A program made the translations under genes and the position numbers. Below are positions 23,690 to 34,600 of a DNA stretch of 64,000 nt, in pieces. The notes beneath the pieces were generated by a model. That model was not told the DNA's origin. It saw nothing but the letters and a program-made list of their open reading frames with translations, and made no database searches. Within the stretch, counting starts at the first letter, position 1. Every line of letters begins with the position of its first letter. Source of the DNA: Uranotaenia lowii (Eukaryota > Arthropoda > Insecta > Diptera > Culicidae); assembly GCF_029784155.1 (NCBI RefSeq), contig NC_073693.1, forward strand, positions 186,145,802 through 186,209,801. The letters are read 5' to 3'.

Positions 23690-23975
23690 GACATTCCACT
23701 AGAAATTTTCTCGAAGCATTCATATCTTGATAAGTTATAATTTTGATAGGATTTGTTCAACATAATATCAAACTATGCTATCTGAACCAGATATAATCTT
23801 GATAGGAGCATATTAAAAACTGATATAATTTAGCTATGATTGTATAAATTTTTTGATATAATTTGAGATATTTTAACATCCTACGAGTACAGAATTAAAA
23901 CTCATTTAGATAGAAAATAATTAGTATCAAAATATCTCATCTTGATAAAATTTTGTTTTTCCCTCCTGATCGGGA
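23690..23975 (+). repeat. Third copy of the CCCGATCAGG unit
   Basis: From GACATTCCACTAGAAATTTT to CTCCTGATCGGGAAGT the text parallels 22600-22880 in the same orientation and 23035-23310 inverted. It ends with the same CTGATCGGG terminus. About 90 percent identical by eye, with small gaps. Confidence 0.62.
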
Positions 23976-24363
23976 AGTCTTTGAGCCAATCTAATGCTCT
24001 CACGTTATTGTATGTTCGTAAATAAACTAACTATAAGGCCATTGATAATGTACCTTTATTCATATTACGATATATGACGATTGACAATGAGTAAATATCA
24101 TTAAATCATGTAAGTAACCAACTATTCTCCGAATATCAGTTGATTTGGCGCAAGCCAGCAGTCTAAAGTCCACTCTTACATTTATGCTAAGTTGAAAGTT
24201 TCGTGGTGTAAGACAATACCCCGCAAATCTGAGCGCATCAAAATTGAGTGTAGGAATAAATTTGATAACTTGTTTGCTTTTCAGGCCTATCTTCTCGCGT
24301 TACTATAAATTTCAAAGAATACATACACAAATCTTCATTAAATCTCAGATACTGGAAGCAAGG

Positions 24364-26268
24364 ATGATGAAAGTGTTTCCGAGATATCAGATTGTTCAAT
24401 TCTTCCATTTGCTATGGTGTTGTTATGGAATGGAAATCACTCATAGTTCAAAAGCGATGACTAGTATACTGGCGCAGATATTCGACGAATACTTCGTCGA
24501 TGTTCACAAAATAACGCTGATAAAGTTTTCAACAAAAACCTTAGAGAAAAACCCACAAACGTTGGATATTTTCGATGACACAATGAGTGCTTGTCAACGT
24601 CCAATACCGGTCGAAATGTCACACGCAGACGAGGAAGGCTTCAATCCATCGTTCTATAACGTTATGTTTGTTGACTCTAGTGAATACTTGGAGGTTTATC
24701 TGGAACAATTTGATAGCTGGAACAACGATTTTTCAGGACTGTATGTGGTTGTCTGTGCCGAAGAAGTGGAACACGAAACTTTAAATAAATTCTTTAAATT
24801 AACATGGTCAAAGCATATTATAAATGTTATCTTAGTGGTATCTGATGAACACGAAAATGTTATAATTTATTCATACCAATCATTTCGGAGCAACAGATGT
24901 CATTCTTGTACTCCTATCGTGAAAGCTAATTTATCGATCGATGCGTTGATCTCGGGAATAGATTTGTTTCCATATCGGTTGAATAATTTTCACCTGTGTA
25001 CTTTGAAGGCAGGTGTATTCCGGTTGGAGCCTTTCACCGTCATCAGTGAAGATGAAAAAGGCCAAAAAACACACACTGGCACAGAAGTTCTCATTGCGCA
25101 GACGGTTGCAAAACATTACAATTTTTCTATCGAATACGTTATAACCCCCGGTGAAGCAAAATGGGGATATATCTATAGAGAGAACAGTACCGGTTTGATG
25201 GGGATGATTCAAGAAAACGTGGTGGATTTCGGTTTCGGAACAATCGGTATTTCGGTTGACAGAAACAAGTTCTTGAAATCGGGAGTTGCCCACTCTACGA
25301 GCACTTATGTATTTGCGATTCCTCCAGGGCGAAAATTCACTTCCATTGAAAAGCTTTTTAAACCATTTTCCTCAATTGTTTGGACCTGTATAACGGTGGT
25401 TTTTGTGAGTGTATTTTTGGCAGCGATTTTATGGTTTGGAAACACAAAAATACCATTTCTTCAAATCTTCAATATGGAGCCGCTTAAAACACCCTTACTA
25501 AATGTTTGGATTACTTTTCTTGGAGTTCCGTTGGCGAAATTTTCGTTCAGAGACTTAACGAAAACAGTTTTGACCGTTTGGATGTTTATGGGCCTAGTTG
25601 TGCGTACTCTCTATCAGGCGGCAATGTTCCGGCATCTTCATTCAGGCGAAACAACTAAACCAGAAGATACAGTAAAGGATTTCAACGAGGCAGGATTATA
25701 TTACTATCTGTTTGATGTTACTAGGAGATTTTTTGTGGATTTCCCTCAAATTCAGGCAATGTAAATAATCAGTCATTCAACATATACGAATCGTAACGTA
25801 ATTTTTTTTTATTTCAGGACGAGATCTATAACCGAACAAGAAGACCCCAACAACAAGCTGCAAGCTCTAGCTCGGGGAGATTTTGATGGTGTTCTCGTTC
25901 TGCCTTCAGGAATGATCCATTATTTTAATCAAAAAAATTTGGGAAAATTCCACTTAAAAACCGGAAAAGATGTTGTGACCACATATATAGTCGGAATTTT
26001 TTATCCGAAAAGTTCTTCGATAAACAAACTGTTCGATCAGATCATTTTAAGGTTACAGGCTGCTGGCATCACCAACTACTGGAGATCCAATTTTGGTGAG
26101 GTGCGGTATAAAGAGTTCCGATCAGAACGACCCACGGCCATTGGATTGGATTCGATATCTGGTGTGTTCATTATCTGGTTGGTTAGTTTAATTGGATGTT
26201 TTATTGTATTTTTATTCGAAATAAGCACTTTTAAAAACGGTAAACGAGTTAAACTTCTTGCAATGTAA
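24364..26268 (+). CDS. Divergent ionotropic receptor (IR), 2 exons
   Basis: Exon 1 is 24364-25760 (donor GTAAAT) and exon 2 is 25818-26268 (acceptor TTTCAG). They join in phase 2 to give 615 residues, the usual IR length. The ATG at 24364 is preferred because it is followed by a signal-peptide-like MMKVFPRYQIVQFFHLLWCC; the open frame upstream lacks a Met. A variable N-terminal ectodomain leads to an iGluR-like ligand-binding lobe S1 (HYNFSIEYVITPGEAKWGY, then GLMGMIQENVVDFGFGTIGI). Membrane segments follow: M1 at about 335-358 (SIVWTCITVVFVSVFLAAIL), pore region/M2 at about 378-395 and M3 at about 400-425. The channel-gate motif is replaced by VVRTLYQAAMF, as in divergent insect IRs. S2 then runs into exon 2, and M4 is at about 580-605 (GVFIIWLVSLIGCFIVFLFE). 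IRs are ligand-gated cation channels in chemosensory neurons, usually acting with a co-receptor. No disabling change seen. Confidence 0.9.
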
Positions 26269-26348
26269 AGGATACTAACTATCTTAACCTTCCTAGCCAG
26301 TCGCAAAATATCTGTTAAAATTTTTTCGGGTCTATTGTTATCGCTCCC

Positions 26349-26651
26349 CTGACCACTAATAATAACCGATTTTGATGATATTATATTCTTTGTTTAGGTA
26401 ATTTAATCTTGTTTCTCAACATTATAAAGTCAATGTGTTTTAAAAAATTACCGGTAGTCGATTCCGAATAAAAAAATCCGAAAAAAGAGCTCTTTTTGTA
26501 ATGCTAATTATTTCAGAATGATCTATTATTTTGACTTCCGGTAGAAAAAACTCTTACTTTAAAAAAATACATCAATTTTCGGCCCCGATTTTTCAACATT
26601 AAATTTTAGTGTTTTTTTTGTCAACCTTACAATTATTTCCATAGAACAAAC
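26349..26651 (+). repeat. Dispersed repeat, copy 1 (copy 2 at 39199-39518)
   Basis: It starts CTGACCACTAATAATAACCG and shares, in order, TTGTTTAGGTAATTTAATCT, AAATTACCGGTAGTC, AAAAAAGAGCTCTTTTTGTA and GACTTCCGGTAGAAAAAACT with 39199-39518, at roughly 90 percent identity. The family is unknown and it lies just after the ionotropic receptor gene. Confidence 0.7.
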
Positions 26652-26656
26652 TTTTT

Positions 26657-26900
26657 TTCTAATGCTTATGCTTATGCTTATGATACATACACAGCCAGAT
26701 CTTGTCAGCATCCCGGTGAGTAGTAAAAGTACATTTACTACCCATCTTTACTCGGCCGGGCCCACTGTGCAGTATTAGACGCAGAGACAACTGGATCACA
26801 GGGAGGAAGAAACGTGGACAACAGGACCATACGTCTCCATGATTAGATATTTTTTTACGTTGGAAGCTTATTTGCTAAAAGAAGTTAGCTCCTGGATTCC
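26657..26900 (-). repeat. Probable retroposon with (CATAAG)n-type tail
   Basis: ATGCTTATGCTTATGCTTAT at 26661-26680 reads as a short tandem tail on the minus strand. It is followed by non-AT-rich text (CAGCATCCCGGTGAGTAG, CTCGGCCGGGCCCACTGTGC) unlike its surroundings, up to about 26860. This arrangement is that of a truncated retroposon. I could not pair flanking duplications. Confidence 0.4.
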
Positions 26901-28820
26901 GTTCCTTGGTTATTCCTCCTCAAATGGATGGAAATAAGGTTATTTCACACAGAAATTCAAAATTTTTGGCGGAATTTGATTTTTATCTGCTCGCTCTTGA
27001 AAAGAAACATTGATAAAACAGAAAAAAATATTATTAAAATGTCCATAAAATCCTTTGAAAAAAAAAGTAATCTTTTCAAAAAATTTTATGAATTAAAAAA
27101 CCATCATTCTCGTATACATACCTTTTGTTGAATAAATTTACTTTTTACTCCTTAGAAACTAGTTTTGACATCAATTAAACTAACTAAGATGAAACAAATT
27201 ATCGGATTCAATTGTCTTACCAAAAAAATTGAATAAATTATTAGGCAAACATTTCATTTCGAAAACTTTATATCCTTCCCTTTCATCATAAAAAATTATT
27301 GTTCAGCAAGCCTTGACTTCTCCACGCCTGATTGCAAAAAAAAATAAATGAGAATACTATCTGTTCTGTAGTATTTTTTCAATTTTTCTTCAAATGTTTT
27401 GTTCAGCAAACGGATTCAAACGTATTTCCTGATTTCATTGAAATACTTAGTTATATAGTTTGAAAAAGTTTAAATATGATAATTAATGAAAAAACATATC
27501 ACTTAGCTTAATTCCTGTATGGTTGAGCGCTGGGACAAACATTTGATTTTTGTTCCGTTCCGTTCGGCAAGCAGATTGGGAGAACGGATGAGACAGTAAT
27601 GGGGACACAAGAAACCCGGATAGAAGTATTTTCAACATTTCCCAACTTCCCCAACACTATTTTCACTTTCACTATTTTCACAGGTAAAACACAAATATTC
27701 GGGGATTTGTCAGATATTTTGCCTTGCGGATGATATTACAAAACCATAATAATTTTAACACCCCTGATAATTTTACCTCGAACGTTTTCCGGCACCTTGT
27801 ACTCTTATTGTAGTTCCGTCGAATGGTGGACTTTAATCAGTGTCATTTGAATTTCAATGAAAAGAATCAGTTTTATAAAAAAAATCTACAGACGAAATCG
27901 CACAAATTTTCTGCGGACCTCATAGGTTTGATTCGAGCCTCTGATTCAAAATTTGGAATCGATTCTTGGATTTTGATTCACAAACAAAAAAGGAGATATG
28001 TATGTATGTATGTATGTATGTATGTTTGACCCACCAGTGGCTGATAGGTCTTTCGACCCGAGTCGGTACGGGAAGTCTCGATCGCACATTCAAATACTGT
28101 TCATGCTTAACTCATCAACAATGATTGCAGTACAACCAAGGGGTCCGTTACCACTGGCTTGGGACAGGTTTGACTCATCTCACTCCCTTCCAACTGTTCG
28201 AAACAAATAAAGAATCCTGAAAAGGTACCTAAATAGCCTACTCAAGATTCCAAATTTGCCGAGATACTCCGGCTGGCTTGAACCCACAATCCATTGTATA
28301 TCAGTTTTCCGTTCGTTTGATGTCCTGTCCAAACCCTCCCACAAATCCCCTTAAATAGAGTTAAGCTATTTATTCTGAATGAATCAATTGCAATTAAAAA
28401 AAGTGATGAAATAAAATGATACTTATCTTGAGGCCATCAAAAGGCTTCAGCAGTTTTTCGGCGATCTACACAGATAGCAAAAGTCTGCATGTTCTTTAGT
28501 TACATATCAATTAATCACTTATCGCAGCAGTCTAGTATTCTAGCAATTACACCAATACCCCACAATAAAAACATAACCACGTTTTTTCATAAAAATCGAC
28601 AGACCTCTCACTATATGTCAATGCTCTTATTTTTAATTGAACTACATTTTCACTGAGCTTATCCCATTTTTTGGGTCAGTTCCAAAAAAATCACTTAAAA
28701 AATCTTGAATTTCCTTTTTTCTGGTTCAGATTCCCGTAGGTCAATTTTCAAACACAATTTTAACGCTAATTTTCTCCCTTTCGGGTGGCAACATTCAAAT
28801 TCTTCCCCTGTGCATCACTT
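26900..28820. other. Spacer, no gene seen
   Basis: AT-rich with poly-A and poly-T runs. A GC-richer stretch at 28025-28210 (CGACCCGAGTCGGTACGGG) after the tetranucleotide repeat was not recognised. There are no coding frames with consistent splicing. Confidence 0.4.
27996..28025 (+). repeat. (TATG)n microsatellite
   Basis: About seven perfect copies of TATG. They create the Met-Tyr-Val-Cys runs in two short frames, which are not genes. Confidence 0.9.
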
Positions 28821-28823
28821 GGA

Positions 28824-28983
28824 GAACGAAAAAAACGCGTCTGGTCTGCTGTTAGTTTTTCACATTAAAACACATTTTTGCCAATCATTTGTAAACTTTT
28901 CCAGAACGAAAAAAACGCGTCTGGTCTGTTGTTAGTTTTTCACATTAAAACACATTTTTGCCAATCATTTGTAAACTTTTCCA
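28824..28983 (+). repeat. Recent tandem duplication of an 80-bp unit
   Basis: GAACGAAAAAAACGCGTCTG starts at 28824 and again at 28904. The two 80-bp copies differ at one position (CTGCTG versus CTGTTG). Confidence 0.9.
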
Positions 28984-29133
28984 AGCAAACCGATCTTTGA
29001 AGCAAATCACTAGACCTGATTTTTCATTTTCCTCACAACATTATTCCCGGAACACAACTTTCATTTTTGAATTGGTTCCATACAACTTTATTTTTTCGTT
29101 TTATTCGTAATAGCAAAATTACACCAATCTATA

Positions 29134-29310
29134 TACAGTAAGGTTTTTTTTTACACTGATATACGTACCGCGTAAAAAAAAACCGTGTAAAAAAAAACCG
29201 TGTTAATTCCCGAAAACCGTGTAAAAAAAACCGTGCTAATTCCCGAAAACCGTGTAAAAAAAAACCGTGCTAATTCCCGAAAACCGTGTAAAAAAAGACC
29301 ATTCCAATTC
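29134..29310 (+). repeat. CCGTG-rich block (left flank of satellite composite)
   Basis: It opens TACAGTAAGGTTTTTTTTTA and CACTGATATACGTACCGC, then has four to five copies of ACCGTGTAAAAAAAA alternating with TAATTCCCGAAA. The same opening phrase recurs at 31721. Confidence 0.75.
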
Positions 29311-29359
29311 GGAAACTCTGAAATTTGAAACAATAAGATATGTAACTTGACAATTAAAA

Positions 29360-29785
29360 CCTGAGACCTGAGACCTGAGACCTTAGACTTGAAACTTTAG
29401 ACTTGAGACTTGAGACTTGAGACTTGAGACTTGAGAATGTAGACTAGAGACAAGAGACCTGAGATCTGAGACTTGAGACTTTAGACATGACACCTGAGAC
29501 CTGAGTCCAGGGACTTGAGATCAAAGACTTGAGACCGAAGACCTGTAGAATGAGACCAAAGACATGAGACATTAGACCTGAGACCTGAGACCTGAGATCT
29601 GAGACCTGAGACCTGAGACCTGAGACTAAACACCTAAGACAAAAAACACGAGACCTGAGACCTGAGATTTGAGACTTAAGACATGACAAAAGAGACCTGA
29701 GACATAAGACATATGACATTAGACCTGAGGCATTTGACAAGAGCCATGAAACATTAGACCTGAGACATTAGACTTTAGACTTGAG
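29360..29785 (+). repeat. Degenerate heptamer array (GAGACCT)n
   Basis: About sixty variants of GAGACCT/GAGACTT run head to tail, with insertions such as AAGACATGACA. The reverse strand gives spurious Ser/Leu-rich frames (LRSQVSGL). It abuts the 119-bp array directly. Confidence 0.9.
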
Positions 29786-31094
29786 ACAAGCTAATAGTGT
29801 TAGTATCGCGAGAAATTAGTTTAGCTCCGATTTCGACTTGCGACCCCTCTAGTGAAAGAGTTTGACTTGCAGGTGACGAAAAATAGTGTCGCGACTTCGC
29901 TAGTACAAGCTACTAGTGTTAGTACCGCGAGAAATTAGTTTAGCTCCGATTTCGACTTGCGACCCCTCTAGTGAAAGGGTTTGACTTGCAGGTGACGAAA
30001 AATAGTGTCGCGACTTCGCTAGTACAAGCTACTAGTGTTAGTACCGCGAGAAATTAGTTTAGCTCCGATTTCGACTTGCGACCCCTCTAGTGAAAGGGTT
30101 TGACTTGCAGGTGACGAAAAATAGTGTCGCGACTTCGCTAGTACAAGCTACTAGTGTTAGTACCGCGAGAAATTAGTTTAGCTCCGATTTCGAATTGCGA
30201 CCCCTCTAGTGAAAGAGTTTGACTTGCAGGTGACGAAAAATAGTGTCGCGACTTCGCTAGTACAAGCTACTAGTGTTAGTACCGCGAGAAATTAGTTTAG
30301 CTCCGATTTCGACTTGCGACCCCTCTAGTGAAAGGGTTTGACTTGCAGGTGACGAAAAATAGTGTCGCGACTTCGCTAGTACAAGCTACTAGTGTTAGTA
30401 CCGCGAGAAATTAGTTTAGCTCCGATTTCGACTTGCGACCCCTCTAGTGAAAGGGTTTGACTTGCAGGTGACGAAAAATAGTGTCGCGACTTCGCTAGTA
30501 CAAGCTACTAGTGTTAGTACCGCGAGAAATTAGTTTAGCTCCGATTTCGAATTGCGACCCCTCTAGTGAAAGAGTTTGACTTGCAGGTGACGAAAAATAG
30601 TGTCGCGACTTCGCTAGTACAAGCTACTAGTGTTAGTACCGCGAGAAATTAGTTTAGCTCCGATTTCGACTTGCGACCCCTCTAGTGAAAGGGTTTGACT
30701 TGCAGGTGACGAAAAATAGTGTCGCGACTTCGCTAGTACAAGCTACTAGTGTTAGTACCGCGAGAAATTAGTTTAGCTCCGATTTCGACTTGCGACCCCT
30801 CTAGTGAAAGGGTTTGACTTGCAGGTGACGAAAAATAGTGTCGCGACTTCGCTAGTACAAGCTACTAGTGTTAGTACCGCGAGAAATTAGTTTAGCTCCG
30901 ATTTCGACTTGCGACCCCTCTAGTGAAAGAGTTTGACTTGCAGGTGACGAAAAATAGTGTCGCGACTTCGCTAGTACAAGCTACTAGTGTTAGTACCGCG
31001 AGAAATTAGTTTAGCTCCGATTTCGACTTACGACCCCTCTAGTGAAAGGGTTTGACTTGCAGGTGACGAAAAATAGTGTCGAGGCTTCGCTAGT
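29786..31094 (+). repeat. 119-bp satellite array, 11 copies, with trimeric higher-order pattern
   Basis: Units start with ACAAGCTACTAGTG at 29786, 29905, 30024, 30143, 30262, 30381, 30500, 30619, 30738, 30857 and 30976. Spacing is exactly 119 bp. Units are almost identical. The variant AAAGAG (instead of AAAGGG) occurs in units 1, 4, 7 and 10, and GAATTGCG (instead of GACTTGCG) in units 4 and 7, so the real repeat period is three units (357 bp). The edge units carry extra changes (unit 1 CTAATAG and GTATCGCG; unit 11 CTTACG and GTCGAGG). CTAGTA and TACTAG near each junction could pair as a small hairpin. There is no coding potential. Confidence 0.97.
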
Positions 31095-31720
31095 AGCTGA
31101 GAGAGCTGTGAGACAAGCTGAAAATTATCGGCTATGGATTGATTTTTGTTTAAGTATTTCCATTTTCTCCTATTTTTTTCTTGATGGGAGGCAAACTAAA
31201 TGTGGACCTACAAATGAAACTTAAGTTTAGTGTTCGAATTTTGTTTGCAGAGTCTATAGAATAATAAGTTAAGATTCATCTTTGTGAATTTTGACAATAA
31301 TTCTACTTGTCTATGAAGTTCATTTAAACTATACTTTCGATGAAAAAAAAACCATCAAAATTGATAATTATTTCAAACATTTTCAAGATTAATATCTATT
31401 TTTTCAGTATGAGTATATGATCACTTGCTTTTAGTGAAGTTCAAAAAAAAACATACCGACACTTTGTATAAACCTATTCATACCGCCGGGAGACCCCTAA
31501 CACATATCCAGCTAAAACTCTCTTGTTTCTCAACCATTTTAAAAATATTATAGCTTTAGAAAAAAAATTAACGTGAGTGAAATATGATTCTTAGATAGTA
31601 TTCAGCTACAAAGTCTTAAAGAAAATACGAAAGAACATGCTTCGGGAAAAGACTGAAAGTCAGTTAATCCGTGCTCGAAAAAAATCACTTAGTGCCTGAG
31701 AAAGCTGAAGTTAGAAGATA
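31095..31720. other. Spacer between the two composite repeats
   Basis: It starts with GTGAGACAAGCTG, echoing the left junction TTGAGACAAGCTA of the satellite. The rest is AT-rich and unrecognised. Confidence 0.4.
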
Positions 31721-32790
31721 TACAGTAAGGTTTTTTTTACACTGATATACGTACCGCATAAAAAACCGTGCAAAAAAAACGTGTAAAGAAAACCGTGCTT
31801 ATTCCCGAAAACCTTGTAAAAAACCCGATTTAATACACTTAACAGTGGATTGTAAATTATTTTTGGAAACATGTGACACAATGATGGATGCCTGATTTCT
31901 GAATTATATATGATTAATCTATAAAAAGATTATGATGTAAGAAAATCGGAAGCAAAAATAACTAAACTCAATATAAAAAAAAGATGGCCAGTACGTTTTT
32001 TGGAGGATAAGCAAACTGATATTCAAGGAGTTCATTTACTATCAAAATATTTAAAACTGTTTAGGTTTGAGCCACATTTCTCGACGCTCACTAGTGGTCA
32101 AGGGGTTTTCGATCGCCTCCGTAATTAATTTAGCGATTGCTGGCTACTGCTGCTAAGCAGTGGCTTCCTTTTTTGTAGCCGACATAAGCATGATATTTAT
32201 TATGGAATAGGAAAATTTTAAACAACTTTGTTAATTTTTGTTTTTAAGATATGACCTCCATGAAAAAAAAATCCAATTTTTTGATACTAAATTCATCATA
32301 ATCGTAAAACCTAGAATAGGAGTTAATGTGGTAAGAACGTTTCAATGCTGAGTCGATATCCCCAACTGACCGTTCGCTATGCCTTTCTGTAAGAAAGCCA
32401 AAAAACCGTGTAAAAAAAAGACCATTCATTTCCTGGAGTTCTGAAACATGAAACAATAAGACGTGTAACGTGACACTTAAGACTTGGGACCTGAGACCTG
32501 AGATCTGAGACCTGAGACCAGAGACCTGAGACCTGAGACATGAGAATTAAGACATGACATCTGAGACCTTTGAACAGAGATCTGAGACCTGAGACTTGAG
32601 ACAAAACACAAGAGACCTGAAACATGGAACATGAGACCTGAGACCTGTGACACTAGATATGAGACTAGCCATGAGACCTGAGACATGGGACATGAGCTCT
32701 GAGATCAGAGACATGAGACATGAGACCTAAGCCCGAAACATGAGACCTCAGAGCTGAGACATGAAACAAGAGACAAAAATAATCTGAAAT
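31721..32790 (+). repeat. Second, partial copy of the CCGTG block plus heptamer array composite
   Basis: TACAGTAAGGTTTTTTTTAC at 31721 repeats the opening at 29134. An unrelated 570-bp stretch (31820-32390) then interrupts. At about 32400 the sequence resumes with AACCGTGTAAAAAAAAGACC, then GAAACAATAAGA and GTAACGTGACA, matching 29290-29350, and runs into a second (GAGACCT)n array (about 32471-32780). The 119-bp satellite is absent from this copy. Confidence 0.7.
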
Positions 32791-33025
32791 CATGATTTTT
32801 TTCTCGATCTGATGTTCAGCGAATTTCATTTGACATCGACAGCATCGAGCGTCACAATGAAATTCAAATGAATATCTAAAAAATTGCATCTCTGTGAGAA
32901 ACATCTTTTGTATGTATCAGTACATCAGTACAGTAGTGTGAGAAACATCTTTTGTATCAGTATGATTGAATGTGGCTAACGTCTTCATTCCTCCTAACAC
33001 GCTCTCAGTCAATTTCTCTCCCATC

Positions 33026-33462
33026 CAGGGTTGCCAACATATATTTTCAAAAATCAGGAAACTGGTGAAATAAAAATCAGGCTACATAAGTAACGGAAAT
33101 TCCTCTAAAAGTGATGACCTTTTTTTTTTGGTCATCACTCTACATTTTTCCTGTATTGTGGGCCTACTTGGTTTCATAATTCTACTGAATCAAAGCCGAA
33201 AGATTCCTTTTCATTCCCTTTTTAAGATATGAATTAATGGGAATCTTTCGATTGGTTTCATTCAGCCACATTTTCGCTTTTTAACTTCAGCAATGGTACC
33301 TAATTTAGTTCCTTACTACCCATTTTTCATCACATTCGCAAAAATCAGGCAAAATCAGGCATTTTTTGCAAAATCAGGGAAATTCAATGGCTTTTCAGGT
33401 TGTCAGGCAGAGCCTCGAAAAATCAGGCAATCCCTGAAAAATCAGGCATATTGGCATCTCTG
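33026..33462. mobile_element. hAT-type MITE (CAGGGTTGCCA ends)
   Basis: The ends are CAGGGTTGCCAACATAT and ATATTGGCATCTCTG. An exact 8-bp duplication CTCCCATC lies at 33018-33025 and 33463-33470. The body repeats AAAATCAGGCA many times on the right. CAGGGTTGCCA is a common hAT terminus. No transposase. Confidence 0.87.
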
Positions 33463-33542
33463 CTCCCATCTGTTTATGATTCTCTTTGGCTTCCGTCAAG
33501 AGCTATACGGGATTTTTTTGTAGTTGGAAGTTCTCAGTTTGT

Positions 33543-33781
33543 TTACGAAAAATCAAATCAAGTGTTTTACACAGTTATCACAGTCTTGTTGTTGTCAGTG
33601 ATTCAGTTCAGTTGTTCGTGCTGTTTTTTATCGATAAGCTTTGATTTTTGCTGATTTGCAGTACGAAAAATCAAATCAAGTTTTTTAGAGAGTAATCACA
33701 GATCTGTTGTTGTCAGTAGTTCGGTTCAGTTGTTCGTGCAGTATTTTTATCGTAAAGTTTTGATTTTTTGCGGATTTGCAA
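33543..33781 (+). promoter_or_regulatory. Tandemly duplicated promoter-like segment followed by a splice donor
   Basis: Two copies of a unit of about 118 bp start ACGAAAAATCAAATCAAG (33545, 33663). Each holds TTCAGTT or GTTCAGTT and then GTTCGTG, which resemble an insect initiator and a downstream promoter element. After the second copy comes GAGAG/GTAAGT at 33791-33801, a good donor. This looks like a 5' end with duplicated core promoter, either of a gene whose next exon I cannot find or of a non-LTR element, where such promoters are common. Confidence 0.35.
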
Positions 33782-34339
33782 TTTTGCGAAGAGAGGTAAG
33801 TCATTCATTATGATCGATCCAACCTCTTATTAATGCGTGGCATATTATTGTTTGATTAGAAAATTTGCTATCTGTTTTTGTTGAGTAAAAATAAAAACCT
33901 ATCTTAATTTTGGTGTTTTTTGAATTTTTCTACCATTATTTTCTCATTTCTTCTTCTTCTTCATTATTTCAAGACTGATCTTGTTCATTTTCAAGGACTT
34001 CCAAATTCCAAATTCCAAGATTTCTTCTGTCGAATGTAATTCTGGGGATTTTTCATTCGGGGCTAAAGTCTAAATGTGCCTTCCTATAAGGGTATATACG
34101 GACGATAGTATTGGCGAAAAGTTTGCCTCAGCCATAACCTGAAATTTTGGTTTGCTGGCGGCCTCACCAGTGATGCTAGGTGCGTTCCTAAAATCAGTAT
34201 GCTTGTTTTAATTGTTTCTGAATTGATTAAATTTTTAACTATCAACAGCTATTCTATCGGTTTCTATCGCACTAACACAAATGCAGTTTTACTGTCAGAA
34301 AACAGCAGATTCGGTTTGGTTTCCAAGGTTGAAAGTGAT

Positions 34340-34600
34340 GTCATTCGGTGCGGTGTCCTCTGTCGTGTACTGAGTCGGTGGTGCTGTTCTAGTCGTGCTA
34401 AGTCGGTGTCGGTGGTGCTGTGTCAGCTGTGCTGGTCGGTGGTGCTGTATCAGCCATGCTGTGTCGGTGGTGCTGTGCCTTCATGCTGGGTCGGTGTTGT
34501 TGTGCTAGTCGTGCTCTGCCAGGTATTCTGAGACGGTGGTGCTTCGCCAGTGAAAGTGATGTCGGGCGATGTGGTGTCGGCGGTGCTGTGTCAGAGATGC
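34340..34600 (+). repeat. Degenerate minisatellite (GTCGGTGGTGCTGTG)n
   Basis: The words CGGTGGTGCTGTG, GTCGTGCT and CAGCCATGCTGTG recur with spacing of about 15-30 bp. It is GC-richer than the surroundings and makes Cys/Ser/Val-rich frames on the plus strand and His/Arg-rich ones on the minus strand, which I do not credit. Confidence 0.65.

Noticed and set aside
27998..28210. Small Met-Tyr-Val-Cys-rich protein
   Set aside because: Its start is the (TATG)n microsatellite, and the remainder has no recognisable features.
29786..31094. Regular direct repeats resembling a CRISPR array
   Set aside because: The whole 119-bp unit is repeated without unique spacers, and the surroundings are eukaryotic; it is a satellite.
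29444..32904. Leu/Ser/Arg-rich frames on the minus strand over the heptamer arrays
   Set aside because: They are translations of (GAGACCT)n; the repeat length of seven gives periodic text in every frame.
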